A stretch of DNA of 64,000 nucleotides from Acidobacteriota bacterium (GCA_021730945.1 JAKFYH010000003.1:79178-143177); one strand, 5' to 3'; positions 8,549-17,560 are shown, numbered from the stretch's first letter. The notes: generated from the letters alone by a model not told the origin. Translations and numbers: made by a program.

Positions 8549-9715
8549 CTAGGCCGAACTGGCGAGCCGCCCGAACAGCGCCCGGCGCGCCGGCTGATGG
8601 CGCAGGAGCGCCAGGATGAAGTCGCGGTGCCGGTTGAAGCGCGCCGTCTGGCGCACGATCGGCAGGATGCCGTCGGTCTTCGCCAGTTCGAACAAGGCAT
8701 CGATATCGGTGTCGCGCATGCGTTGGGCGACGAAGCGCAGCGCCAACTGTGCCTTGAACTCCGGCTGAAACCGCGCCCGCCAGCGCCGCTCGTATTCACG
8801 CAGCGCGCCGGCGGTCAAGTTGTCTGCAGCCAGGGCCGAGTGCAGGACCTCGGCCGCGATCTCGCCGCTGACCACGCTGTAGTAAATCCCGCCACCAGTG
8901 GTCGGCTTCACCAGACCCGCCGCGTCACCCACCGCCAAGATCCGGTTGGCATAGCTGCGCCGCACGCCACCGAGCGGCAGCATCCGCCGCCGCGGGCTCG
9001 AGGCATCGGGCACCGCCACTGACCAGCGCTCGCGCACCCGCGCCAACATCCGCGAAAAGTACTCACCGGCGTCGGCGTCGGCCATCACGCCAATGCGAAC
9101 GAAGGTGCCGTAGGACCGCTGCACGGGCACGGCCCAGGCGAAGCCCTTGGGGGCGATCTCCGATCCGAAGTGAATCTCGACATCGCCGAGGCGATCGGCC
9201 GGCAGCTCAAGCTGGGCTGACTGCAAGAACGTCGACGGCATGCCCAAGCCGAGGCGGCGCTGAAACGTGTAGTTGGCGCCGCACGCCAGCACTGCCGCGC
9301 GCGCAGTCATGATCTCGCCGCTCGCCAGGGTGATGCGGACGTCGTGGTCGCCGGGCTCGACTGCGGTGACCCGCTGGCCGCGCAGCACAGTCGCGCCTGC
9401 CGCTTCCGCCCGCCGCGACAGCGCCTCGTCGAAAACGGCGCGGTCGATGACGACGGCTTCGGTGGTTGCGGTGGTGTATTCGAACGAGTGGCCGGCCGGC
9501 GCCACGAACTTGACGGTCGATAGCGGGTTCAAGACCGACTCGGCCGGCAGGTGCAACGGTTCGATGGCGTCCTGCGCGAGCACGCCGGTGCAGTGCACCG
9601 GCATGCCGATCGCCTCGTGCTCTTCGAGCACGGTGATCGAGCGCCCGAGGGCCGCGAGGGTGCGGGCCACCGACATGCCGCCCGGACCTCCGCCAATGAT
9701 CACCACATCGAGCAT
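8549..9715 (-). CDS. Geranylgeranyl-reductase-family FAD oxidoreductase
   Basis: This 388-residue flavoprotein opens with the FAD dinucleotide-binding motif VVIIGGGPGGMSVARTL (residues about 4-20) and then EEHEAIGMPVHCTGVL, a pattern typical of the geranylgeranyl reductase/digeranylgeranylglycerophospholipid reductase family. A second FAD contact, ILAVGDAAGLVKPTTGGGIY, lies near residue 260. The family saturates prenyl double bonds in chlorophyll side chains, archaeal lipids, quinones and dolichols. It is the last gene of the minus exopolysaccharide operon, 36 bp after the phosphoglycosyl transferase gene, and has its own -10 element. The substrate is unknown; a polyprenyl carrier or a menaquinone tail are the two obvious options. 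Confidence 0.85.
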   Translation of the reverse strand: MLDVVIIGGGPGGMSVARTLAALGRSITVLEEHEAIGMPVHCTGVLAQDAIEPLHLPAESVLNPLSTVKFVAPAGHSFEYTTATTEAVVIDRAVFDEALSRRAEAAGATVLRGQRVTAVEPGDHDVRITLASGEIMTARAAVLACGANYTFQRRLGLGMPSTFLQSAQLELPADRLGDVEIHFGSEIAPKGFAWAVPVQRSYGTFVRIGVMADADAGEYFSRMLARVRERWSVAVPDASSPRRRMLPLGGVRRSYANRILAVGDAAGLVKPTTGGGIYYSVVSGEIAAEVLHSALAADNLTAGALREYERRWRARFQPEFKAQLALRFVAQRMRDTDIDALFELAKTDGILPIVRQTARFNRHRDFILALLRHQPARRALFGRLASSA

Positions 9716-9723
9716 TGCGTCAG

Positions 9724-9755
9724 ATTATACAGGCTGGTGCTGCGATCGCCGTCAA
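9724..9755 (-). promoter_or_regulatory. Promoter with consensus -10, leaderless configuration
   Basis: Read on the minus strand there is a TATAAT at 9729-9724, only 8 nt before the ATG at 9715, so a transcript starting about 7 nt downstream would begin at or next to the start codon. TTGACG at 9755-9750 is a 5/6 match to a -35 box, but the 20-bp spacing is long. The -35 overlaps the stop codon of the upstream transferase gene. No Shine-Dalgarno sequence can fit. Confidence 0.55.
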
Positions 9756-10357
9756 ACCTTCGGGCCGCGATTCTCCCAGCGGCCGCGCACGGTGATCCAG
9801 AACGACACCAGGATCAGCCGCAGGTCCAGGCAGAATCCAGCGCGCTGCTGGTAGAGCTGGTCATAGCGAAACTTGCCGGTGCGTGGCAGATCGCGCGAGG
9901 CATATACCTGCGCCAGGCCGGTCAGGCCCGGCCGCACCCGGTGTCGGGCCTCGTAGCCGCGAATGTCACTGAGCAACAGGTGGCGGCCATCCGCGGTCGT
10001 GTCCGCTTCGCCGGGCCGCAGCGGCCGCGGCCCGACCACGCTCATGTCGCCGCGGCAGATGTTCCATAACTGCGGCAGCTCGTCGAAGGCGGTGGCGCGC
10101 AACACGCGGCCCACGCGGGTGACCCGGGGGTCATTGGCGGTCGCCTGCACGGCGCCGGTCAGCTTTTCGGCGTCGACGACCATCGACCTGAACTTGTAGG
10201 CCAGGAACACCCGCCCGCCGCGGCCGACGCGCTCCTGCGCGAACAACACCGGTCCGCCATCGTCGAGTTTGATCGCGACGGCAATCACCAGAGCCACCGG
10301 CGAAAAAGCGAGTAACCCGGCGCCCGAGACGAGTAGGTCGAATGCGCGTTTCAGCAT
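9752..10357 (-). CDS. Small phosphoglycosyl transferase (bacterial sugar transferase, PglC-like)
   Basis: This 201-residue monotopic phosphoglycosyl transferase would start repeat-unit assembly by moving a sugar phosphate from a UDP-sugar onto undecaprenyl phosphate. It consists only of the bacterial sugar transferase domain. An N-terminal re-entrant hydrophobic helix (RAFDLLVSGAGLLAFSPVAL) is followed by LFAQERVGRGGRVF, KFRSM, the catalytic Asp-Glu in TAFDELPQLWN and VGPRPL. The four-helix N-terminal region of WbaP/WcaJ-type proteins is missing, so it belongs to the short PglC-like class. It overlaps the upstream GT4 gene by 7 bp. Confidence 0.92.
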   Translation of the reverse strand: MLKRAFDLLVSGAGLLAFSPVALVIAVAIKLDDGGPVLFAQERVGRGGRVFLAYKFRSMVVDAEKLTGAVQATANDPRVTRVGRVLRATAFDELPQLWNICRGDMSVVGPRPLRPGEADTTADGRHLLLSDIRGYEARHRVRPGLTGLAQVYASRDLPRTGKFRYDQLYQQRAGFCLDLRLILVSFWITVRGRWENRGPKV

Positions 10358-11574
10358 CGGCCGCCGACCTCATTGAGGACGCGCGCATGCGCGGCGACCT
10401 GGCGGTCCCGCGCGAACAGCGCCGACGCCGCGCGGGCGCGGATGCCCATCGCCAGGCGGCGGGCCGGGTCATCGGCCAGCGCCACGATCGCGGCCGCCAG
10501 CTCGCCGGCGTCGCCCGGCGTGGTCAGGACGCCGCTGCCATGGGCGGTGGTCAGCGCCGCCACCTCGCTTGAGGGTTCAACGGCCGCGAGGTATGGCCGG
10601 CCGGCCGCGAGGATCGGGTAGAGCTTGCTCGGCACGATGTAGCCGGCGAGTCCGGGCTTCAGCGAGACCAGGCAAACATCGCTGCTGGCGTAGGTCCAGC
10701 GCAGTTGGTCGCGCGGCTGGAAGGGGAGGAAGCGCACGTTGGCCAGCCCGCGTTCGACGACGGCGGCCTCCAGCGCGGGCCGGCGATTGCCGTCGCCGAT
10801 GAAGAGGAACAGGATGTCAGCCCGCGCGCGCAGATGCGCGGCCGCCTCGATCACGGCGTCGAGGTTCTGGGAGTGGCCGATGTTGCCGGCGTGCAGGACC
10901 ACAAAACGATCGCCAAGGCCATGAGCCGCGGCGAAGACGTTGTGCTTGTCGGCCGGGACAATCGCCTCGGTGTCGGCCCAGTTGTGAATCACGGTAATGG
11001 TCGAAGGCCGCGCGCCCTTGCCATCGACCAGCCGCTGGGCCATGGTGTCGCCGAGCGCGACCACGCGGGCGGCACGCCGCACCAGCAGGCGGTTGAGCCG
11101 ATCGAGCACCGCATTCACCATCGGGCTGTGAAAGTCCGCCAGCAGGCCCGCCACCTCCGGAAAGATGTCCTGGCAGAAGAACACCATGCCCCGGCGCGGC
11201 CGCGCCGCCAGCGCGGCGAGGCCGATGATCGGCGGATCGGTCAATGCCACCGTGACATCCTGCCGCGGCAGCCGCACCGCCGCCCACAACGCCGAAAGAA
11301 AATAGGTGAGGTAGTTGGTGGCGCGGCCGGCGAAGCGACGCTGCGAAAATGTCGTCCCCGCGGCGCGGACAATCTCAACACCGTTGCGCGTCTCCCGGCC
11401 CGGCAGTTGCTCGCCCGTGATCGGATGACCGGTCACGACCGTAACAGCCATGCCGTGGACCGCCACGAGGTCCTCGGCCAGTTCGGTCAGCAACTGGCCG
11501 GTCGCGCCGGTGTCAGGCCAGTACGAGCGGTTGAAGTAACAGACCCGCAGCGGAGCGGTAGCAGGTGCGGGCAT
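10351..11574 (-). CDS. Glycosyltransferase family 4 (WcaI-like)
   Basis: This 407-residue GT-B protein has an N-terminal YFNRSYWPDTGATGQLLTEL acceptor motif (the typical xYxPExGxxxxR-like start of the WcaI group), an ALTDPPIIG strand and a central VLHAGNIGHSQNLDAVIEA donor-domain entry. The C-terminal acidic region is VPSKLYPILAAGRPYLAAV, where the usual E-x7-E Glu is partly replaced, as in WcaI homologues. Its start codon overlaps the carbamoyltransferase stop by one base (TGATG), indicating coupling. Together with the adjacent sugar transferase it probably builds the first two sugars of the repeat unit. Confidence 0.88.
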   Translation of the reverse strand: MPAPATAPLRVCYFNRSYWPDTGATGQLLTELAEDLVAVHGMAVTVVTGHPITGEQLPGRETRNGVEIVRAAGTTFSQRRFAGRATNYLTYFLSALWAAVRLPRQDVTVALTDPPIIGLAALAARPRRGMVFFCQDIFPEVAGLLADFHSPMVNAVLDRLNRLLVRRAARVVALGDTMAQRLVDGKGARPSTITVIHNWADTEAIVPADKHNVFAAAHGLGDRFVVLHAGNIGHSQNLDAVIEAAAHLRARADILFLFIGDGNRRPALEAAVVERGLANVRFLPFQPRDQLRWTYASSDVCLVSLKPGLAGYIVPSKLYPILAAGRPYLAAVEPSSEVAALTTAHGSGVLTTPGDAGELAAAIVALADDPARRLAMGIRARAASALFARDRQVAAHARVLNEVGGRC

Positions 11575-13325
11575 CAGCTGGGCTTTCGCAGCATGTGCGA
11601 GCCCATGACCAGCACGTCCATGTCCGTGCGCAGGAAGCAGTCCAGCGCCTGTTCGGGCCGCTCGACGATGGGTTCGTTTTCGTTGAACGAGGTGTTCAGC
11701 AGCACCGGCACGCCGGTGTGGGCGTGGAAGGCGCGGATCAACGCCCAGTAGCGCGGGTTGCTGGTCTGGCTCACCGACTGCAGGCGGCCCGAGCCGTCGA
11801 CGTGGGTGACCGCGGGAATGACCTCGCGCTTTTCCGGCCGCACCGGATAGACCTGGATCATGAAGGGGTCGTGCACGGCGTCGATGAAATACTCCTCGAT
11901 CGCCTCGGCGAGGATCGAGGGCGCGAAGGGCCGGAAGCGCTCGCGGAACTTGATCTTCTGGTTGATGATGTCGCGCATGTCACGCCGGCGCGGATCGGCC
12001 AGGATGCTGCGATTGCCGAGGGCGCGCGCCCCCCACTCCATCCGCCCCTGGTACCAGCCGACCACGTTGCCGGCCGCCAATAGCGCCGCCGTGGCGTCAC
12101 ATAAGGCCGCCTCGGACTCGATCGTGGTCAGGTGGCAGCGGCCCTGCGCCACCACGCCGCTGGTGCGAATCACCTCGGCGATGGCGGTGTCCGAGTATTC
12201 GGTGCCCCAGTATGAATGCTCCATGCGCGGGGACGGTGCCCGCTCGCCGCTGCCATGCCACGCTTCGAGCGCGGCGCCCAGTGCAGTGCCGTTGTCACCG
12301 GCAGCCGGCTGGATGAAGACCGTTCGGAACGGCGTATTCTGCCGGATCTTGCCGTTGGCGACGCTGTTCATCGCGCACCCCCCGGCCAGGCACAGCGTAT
12401 CGACCGGCACCTTCTGGTGGACGCCACCGAGCACGTGGAAGGCCGCGTCCTCAAACACCCGCTGCACCGACGCCGCCAGGTCCTCGTGGCGGCTGGTTAC
12501 CGGCTCGTCCGGGTGCCGGCCGGGGCCCAGCAGGTCGATCAGCCGATCGGTGTAGACATCCGGCACGTTCGGTTCGCCGGCATTCCAGGTCATGGTGGCT
12601 TCGCCGGTCCAGTGCCGAAAGTAGTCGAGATTGAGGCGGAAGCCGCCGCCGGTGTCGAGCTGCAGGAGCTGGTGAATCGCCTCGGCGTGGCGGGGCGAGC
12701 CGTACGGCGCCAGGCCCATCACCTTGTATTCGTCGCCATACTTCTTGAATCCGAGGTACTGCGTGATGGCGAGATAGACCAGCCCGAGCGAATGCGGGAA
12801 GTAGACGCGGTCGAGGACATCCATGCGTCCGTGACGGCCGTGCGCGATCGAGACGCTCACGAAGTCGCCGAAGCCGTCAATCGCGCAGCAGGCCGCTTCG
12901 TCCACGCCGCTGGTGCGGTAGGCGCTGGCCAGGTGGGCGGGGTGATGCTCAACGTAGCGCGTGCGGGCGGCCACCGTGGCGCGGTCCAAGTGGAACGTGG
13001 CCGCGATCACGTCGGGAATGCCGGCGCTCTTGCCGGCCGTGTTGCGGTACTGGTCGAGCAAGCCGGCACCGGGCCGGTGCCGGATCGCGAACCACGCCTT
13101 TTGCAGCAGGTGGACACGGCGTCCGCGCGCGATGGCCCAGATGTCGACGTCTTCGGGACGGGCATTCGCCATGAGCAGTCCGCGCTCGACCGCCCGTGCC
13201 GGAAAACCGGACACGTGCTTGATCCGGGAGAACCGCTCCTCTTCGAGCGCCGCCACCAGTTCGCCGTCACGGAGCACCGCCGCCGCGACATCGCCGTGAT
13301 ACGCATTCAAGCCGACAATCAACAT
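11574..13325 (-). CDS. Carbamoyltransferase (NodU/CmcH family)
   Basis: This 583-residue O-carbamoyltransferase moves the carbamoyl group of carbamoyl phosphate onto a hydroxyl, through a carbamoyl-adenylate, as in NodU and TobZ. The start is ATG 13325, giving MLIVGLNAYHGDVAAAVL; the open frame further upstream is shadow. The N-terminal ASKHA-like half contains EEERFSRIKH, the metal-binding HHPAHLASAY and CAIDGFGD, then LAGGCAMNS. The C-terminal YrdC-like half holds GRMEWGARALGNRSILADPR and TGVPVLLNTSFNENEPIV. In this locus it should add carbamoyl groups to the exopolysaccharide or its precursor. Confidence 0.93.
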   Translation of the reverse strand: MLIVGLNAYHGDVAAAVLRDGELVAALEEERFSRIKHVSGFPARAVERGLLMANARPEDVDIWAIARGRRVHLLQKAWFAIRHRPGAGLLDQYRNTAGKSAGIPDVIAATFHLDRATVAARTRYVEHHPAHLASAYRTSGVDEAACCAIDGFGDFVSVSIAHGRHGRMDVLDRVYFPHSLGLVYLAITQYLGFKKYGDEYKVMGLAPYGSPRHAEAIHQLLQLDTGGGFRLNLDYFRHWTGEATMTWNAGEPNVPDVYTDRLIDLLGPGRHPDEPVTSRHEDLAASVQRVFEDAAFHVLGGVHQKVPVDTLCLAGGCAMNSVANGKIRQNTPFRTVFIQPAAGDNGTALGAALEAWHGSGERAPSPRMEHSYWGTEYSDTAIAEVIRTSGVVAQGRCHLTTIESEAALCDATAALLAAGNVVGWYQGRMEWGARALGNRSILADPRRRDMRDIINQKIKFRERFRPFAPSILAEAIEEYFIDAVHDPFMIQVYPVRPEKREVIPAVTHVDGSGRLQSVSQTSNPRYWALIRAFHAHTGVPVLLNTSFNENEPIVERPEQALDCFLRTDMDVLVMGSHMLRKPS

Positions 13326-13332
13326 GCTGGAA

Positions 13333-14745
13333 TCAATCCTCGTCCTGGCGTCGATACGAGTCCGGCGCCGACCGCGACCCCTCGCGCCGGAAGACCAGCA
13401 GGCCGGCGAGCACGCCACACAGGACGGCGTTGGCCGGCATGACCAGCGGCACTTCCCACACGCTCTGGGTGGCAATGCCCGCCAGCCCAGCCGCGGCACC
13501 CACCCGCACCCAGAACATCTCTCCCTTATCGGCACTGACCGTCCGCCGTGCCAGCGCGTACAGGCAGGCCAGCGCCGTCACCACCGGCAGCACCAGCAGC
13601 AGGCCGCCTTCGCTCGCCAGTTGCAGGTAGCCCGAGTGCGCGTTGTTGAAGTGGGCCCATCGTTGCATGGAGCCCACCCAGACCCGGGTTTGCTGGTACT
13701 GCGTCATGGCGTCTGAGTAAGTGCCCGCCCCTGAGCCGGTCAGCCAGAAGTCGCGAATGATCGGCACGCTTTCGCGCCAGATGGTGATCCGGCTGAATCC
13801 GGCCGGGTCGGCATTCAGACTCTGTTGCAGCCGCACGGCCCAGCCATCCAGATCGATGAAGGCCATCGCCCCAAGCAGGGCCACACCGGTCATGCCGAGG
13901 ATCGCCGGCAGGTTGGTGCGCTCGATGGCCATGCGCGGCCGCCCCAGCGCCCAGCCGCAAATGGCCGCCGCCCCGAGGCCGAGCACGGCGGACCGCGAGA
14001 GGGTGGCCAGGAGCACGAGCAGCATGGTGAGCAGGGCCGCCGCGGTAATCACGATGCCGGAGTTCATGAACCGGCCGAACGCCTCACGCCAACTGCGGGC
14101 GCGAAAGGTCGGGTGCGTGCGCAGCCTGGCGATCATGTAGCCGCAGCTGGGCGCGATCACCAGCAGCAACCAGGCGGCGAAGTGATTGCGATTGGTGAAG
14201 GCGCCGAACGGGTTGGCGCTCCGGCTGTCTGGAGGCAGCACGAACAGCAGCAGCTTCGGCGTTGCCGCCTTCTGGACGATCGCGGCGACCGCGACGGCCG
14301 CGCCGAAGAGCGCCAATCCCCGGCAAAAGCTGCGGGTGTTGCCGCCGGCGCCGAAGGCCGCCCGCGCGATCCAGAAGGCGAGAATGCCCAGCGCGACCGT
14401 GGCGGCGCTCAACAGCGTTGCCCGCGGGTCGACGGACAGCGTGGTCCAGGGCGATGCTTCGGTGGTGGCAAATGTCAGAGAGGCGCGGACCCGGCCGGCG
14501 GCCGGCGACAGGGTGGCGGCCAGATCGGCCGGCAACGGAACCGCCTGGAGCAGCACGGCGCCAAGCACCAGCAGGAGCGCCGCATCGAGCGCCCGTAGCG
14601 AGCGTGGGAAGGCCAGCGTGCGCACCGGAGCGGCCAGAACCCCCAGCGCCGCGAGGCCGAGCAGCGGACCGATCGTCCATGGCGGCCCGCCGGCGACTAG
14701 CAGGTAGGACCCGGCGACCAGGAGAAACAGCAGCGTGCGCTGCAC
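13333..14745 (-). CDS. O-antigen ligase/polymerase-like membrane protein (Wzy_C domain)
   Basis: This 470-residue protein has around twelve predicted membrane segments. The conserved Wzy_C region is visible: FTNRNHFAAWLLLVIAPSCG near residue 190, a long periplasmic loop with SGAGTYSDAMTQYQ, and NNAHSGYLQLASEGGLLLV near residue 375. These features mark the WaaL/Wzy superfamily, which transfers or polymerises undecaprenyl-linked glycans on the periplasmic side. It lies 3 bp downstream of the Wzc-like gene and 7 bp upstream of the carbamoyltransferase gene. Whether it is a ligase or the repeat-unit polymerase cannot be settled from sequence, because the plus operon has another candidate. Confidence 0.85.
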   Translation of the reverse strand: MQRTLLFLLVAGSYLLVAGGPPWTIGPLLGLAALGVLAAPVRTLAFPRSLRALDAALLLVLGAVLLQAVPLPADLAATLSPAAGRVRASLTFATTEASPWTTLSVDPRATLLSAATVALGILAFWIARAAFGAGGNTRSFCRGLALFGAAVAVAAIVQKAATPKLLLFVLPPDSRSANPFGAFTNRNHFAAWLLLVIAPSCGYMIARLRTHPTFRARSWREAFGRFMNSGIVITAAALLTMLLVLLATLSRSAVLGLGAAAICGWALGRPRMAIERTNLPAILGMTGVALLGAMAFIDLDGWAVRLQQSLNADPAGFSRITIWRESVPIIRDFWLTGSGAGTYSDAMTQYQQTRVWVGSMQRWAHFNNAHSGYLQLASEGGLLLVLPVVTALACLYALARRTVSADKGEMFWVRVGAAAGLAGIATQSVWEVPLVMPANAVLCGVLAGLLVFRREGSRSAPDSYRRQDED

Positions 14746-14748
14746 GGA

Positions 14749-16983
14749 TCAGGCCGCCGGCGATTCTGCGTAGTAGTTCTTGTACTGGTGGCCGTAGTAG
14801 CGCGAGTAGTAGTACTTGTTGCGCCCGAAGTTGACCTTGTTGAGCACCGCGAGCACGTTGCGCGGGTTGCTGCTGAGCAAGGTTTCGACCGCGCGCTCGG
14901 CCAGGCGCCAGCGGGTCATCTCGGCGCCGATCACGAACACCACCGCGCCGACCAGCGGCGCCAGGATGACCGCGTCGGTGACCGCCAGCACCGGCGGCGT
15001 GTCGATCACGATCCAGTCGAACGGTCCGCTCTCGAGGCCGGTCAGCAGCGCGCGCATGCGGTCCGACGCCAGCAGTTCCGACGGGTTGGCCGGCGTGCGG
15101 CCGGCGGTGATGGTGAGCAGGTTGGGATCGTGCGTGCGCTGCACCACTTCGCGCATGCGGGCCTGGCCGGCGAGCAGTTGCGACAGGCCCCGGTCGTTGG
15201 TCATGCGCAGCGCCTTGTGGACACTGGGCCGCCGCATGTCGGCGTCGATCAGCAGCACCCGCGCGCCGCCGACGGCCAGTGCCATCGCGATGTTCACGGC
15301 GGTGGTGGTCTTGCCTTCAAGCGGTTGCGAACTGCCGACCGCGATCACGCGCGGGCCGTCGTGCGAAAACTGCGCGGCGAGCGACGTGCGAATGGCGCGG
15401 TAGGCCTCGCCAAAGTCGTGGGGCACCGGGCCTGAAATCAACGGGTGACGTTCGCCGGAGACGATCGGCACCAGGCCCAGGAAGCGCAGCTTCAGGCGGC
15501 GGGTGACGTCGTCCGGCGTCTTGACCGTGTCGTCCAGGTAGTCGATGCCAAAGGCGATGCCGAGGCCGAGCGCCAGCCCCAGGGCGATGGCATAGGCCCA
15601 GTCGCGCCGGTGGTTGGGGCTGAACGGCGCGCCCGGCACTTCGGCCTGGTCGATCACGCGGATGTTATTGGTGCGGCTGTTGGCGACCACGCGCAGTTCC
15701 TTCTCGCGCGTCAGCAACTGGTTGTAGATGGTCTTGTTGGAATCGGCCTCGCGCAGCAGCACGGCGTAATCGACGCTCTTGCGGCCCAGGTCGGTGGCGG
15801 CCGCCTTGGCCTCGTTCAGTTGCTGCTGCAGGACCCGTTCCTGGGTCGCCGCGGCTTCGAATTCACTGCGGGCGTTGTTGATCGCCTTGCGCATCTCGTT
15901 TTCGAGGTTGCGCTCGGCGTTGGCCACCGCGGTTACGGCCTTCTGGTAATCAGGGTGCTTCTCGCCGTAACGCTCGGCGGCACGGGCACGGTCCTGCTGC
16001 AGCGCCGTCAGCGCGGTGCGCAGGTTCTGGAGGAAGGTGTTGTTCAGGACCGAGGAGATCGAGTCGACATCGGTGCCGGCATCCTGGATCTGCCGCCACA
16101 GGCCCTCCTTCTGGATGCGCTCCAGGCGCGCAGTGGTGAGGGCTTCGTTCGACTGGGTCAGCCGCATGACCACGATGTTCTGGTTGCCGTCGAGTGCGCC
16201 GGCGTCACGCGATTCCTTGTACTGCGCCAGCGCCAGTTCGCTCTGCTTGACCAGTTCAGCCTGCTTTTCGACTTCGCCGGTCAGCCATTCCGCGCTCTTT
16301 TCGAGCGTCGATACCTTGAAGGCCAGGTTGTTGTTGACGAACTCTTCCGAGTAGACGTTGACTGCGCGGGCGGCGAACGCCGGGTCGGCCGAGTCAAACG
16401 TGATGTCCACCAACTGGCTGCCACGCACCAACTCGACGCCGAGCCGGCCGATCAGCGCATCCGGGTAGCTCGCTTCGTCTTCGGCGGTCAGGTTGGCAAT
16501 CGGCAGCGGCGTCACGTCCTGGGTGCCGGTAATGAGCCGGTACGGCCACGCGGCGTAAAACTTGACCAGGGCGATGCCAATGGCCAGTTGCGTCGGCTTG
16601 GGACCCTGTCCGTTGAATTCGGGGACCCGGTTCAGTTCCAGCCGGCCGGCCACGCGCTTGGCCAGATCGCGGCCGCGCATGATGCGCAACTGGGTCTGCA
16701 GGTAGATCTCCGGATCGCCCAGTGTCACATTGCGGGCGATTTCGGTCGGCGTCGTCACGTCGTTGTTGGGATCCTCAATCAGCACCCGCGCGGTGGCGCG
16801 GTAGATCGGAATGCGGGAATAGCTATCCACCATCACCCAGCCGACCACCAACGCAAACACGGTTATGGTCGCCCAGCGGTACTTGTACAGCACCGACAGG
16901 CGATCAAACAGGTGAGGATCGGGTCCTGAGACGAGCGGCGCTGGCGCCGGCGTGGGACGGGTTTCGGCTGCTTCGTTCGACAT
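14749..16983 (-). CDS. Polysaccharide copolymerase with C-terminal BY-kinase domain (Wzc-like)
   Basis: This 744-residue inner-membrane protein would control chain length and export by cycles of Tyr phosphorylation. A Wzz domain follows the first membrane segment (about residues 37-57). A long coiled-coil periplasmic region runs from about 210 to 450. The second membrane segment (WAYAIALGLALGLGIAFGID) leads into a cytoplasmic tyrosine-kinase domain with Walker A GSSQPLEGKTTTA (Lys near 558), the Walker A' motif VLLIDADMRRP and IDTPPVLAVTDA. The C-terminus carries a cluster of eight tyrosines (NKYYYSRYYGHQYKNYYAES), the usual autophosphorylation tail. All hallmark parts are intact. No Wza partner is seen in the window. 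Confidence 0.94.
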   Translation of the reverse strand: MSNEAAETRPTPAPAPLVSGPDPHLFDRLSVLYKYRWATITVFALVVGWVMVDSYSRIPIYRATARVLIEDPNNDVTTPTEIARNVTLGDPEIYLQTQLRIMRGRDLAKRVAGRLELNRVPEFNGQGPKPTQLAIGIALVKFYAAWPYRLITGTQDVTPLPIANLTAEDEASYPDALIGRLGVELVRGSQLVDITFDSADPAFAARAVNVYSEEFVNNNLAFKVSTLEKSAEWLTGEVEKQAELVKQSELALAQYKESRDAGALDGNQNIVVMRLTQSNEALTTARLERIQKEGLWRQIQDAGTDVDSISSVLNNTFLQNLRTALTALQQDRARAAERYGEKHPDYQKAVTAVANAERNLENEMRKAINNARSEFEAAATQERVLQQQLNEAKAAATDLGRKSVDYAVLLREADSNKTIYNQLLTREKELRVVANSRTNNIRVIDQAEVPGAPFSPNHRRDWAYAIALGLALGLGIAFGIDYLDDTVKTPDDVTRRLKLRFLGLVPIVSGERHPLISGPVPHDFGEAYRAIRTSLAAQFSHDGPRVIAVGSSQPLEGKTTTAVNIAMALAVGGARVLLIDADMRRPSVHKALRMTNDRGLSQLLAGQARMREVVQRTHDPNLLTITAGRTPANPSELLASDRMRALLTGLESGPFDWIVIDTPPVLAVTDAVILAPLVGAVVFVIGAEMTRWRLAERAVETLLSSNPRNVLAVLNKVNFGRNKYYYSRYYGHQYKNYYAESPAA

Positions 16984-16996
16984 TGTTCAGCGACGG

Positions 16997-17560
16997 CTAC
17001 GGCGAAACCGGCTCCCCGGAATTCACCGGGGGGATGTTCTGGTTGTTGGCGATCGTAATGGTGGTGGCGGTCATGGTCGTCTCAGCGCTGACACCCATGA
17101 ACGTTGAAAATCCCTGCTGGGGAATCATGTTGCTGGCGACCGCATCCCAGCGCCCGGGAAGCATGATCACCGTCTGCATGGTCTCGTATCGTGCCACCGA
17201 CCCGGCGTTGCTGAGCGACAGGATCTGTCCATCCACCAGCACCATCTCGACGACATAGCTGCCCGATGAATCCATTTCGAATTCGTACTCACCGTTTTCG
17301 TTGGACTCGGTGACTTCTTCGACGACACCGGTGGTCAGGTTACGCAGTTGCACCTTCGCCCGCTTGACGGGGGTCTGCTTGATGTCGATCACCGTGCCAA
17401 TCACGCGCGTGGCGCCGCTGCCGCTGTTAGGGCGCCAGGGTTCGGCGAACTTCATGTTCTGCACGCGTGGCACGAGCGTCGCGACACCCTGTTTTGCGCC
17501 CAGGCCGACCGCCGTGACCGCCAACAGGCCGCAAATGACCGCAATATTGTGCTTCTTCAC
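16997..17560 (-). CDS. Exported protein with carboxypeptidase-regulatory-like beta-sandwich
   Basis: This protein of about 187 residues begins at GTG 17560, chosen because GGAAGGA lies 7 nt before it; a longer frame to 17608 has no such site. It has a short signal peptide (KKHNIAVICGLLAVTAVGLGA). The core (VIGTVIDIKQTPVKRAKVQL, then ENGEYEFEM) matches the CarboxypepD_reg/Ig-like fold used by many secreted proteins for display or binding. It is the first gene of the minus exopolysaccharide operon, 13 bp before the copolymerase gene. A role in polysaccharide export or anchoring is inferred from position only. Confidence 0.7.
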   Translation of the reverse strand: MKKHNIAVICGLLAVTAVGLGAKQGVATLVPRVQNMKFAEPWRPNSGSGATRVIGTVIDIKQTPVKRAKVQLRNLTTGVVEEVTESNENGEYEFEMDSSGSYVVEMVLVDGQILSLSNAGSVARYETMQTVIMLPGRWDAVASNMIPQQGFSTFMGVSAETTMTATTITIANNQNIPPVNSGEPVSP

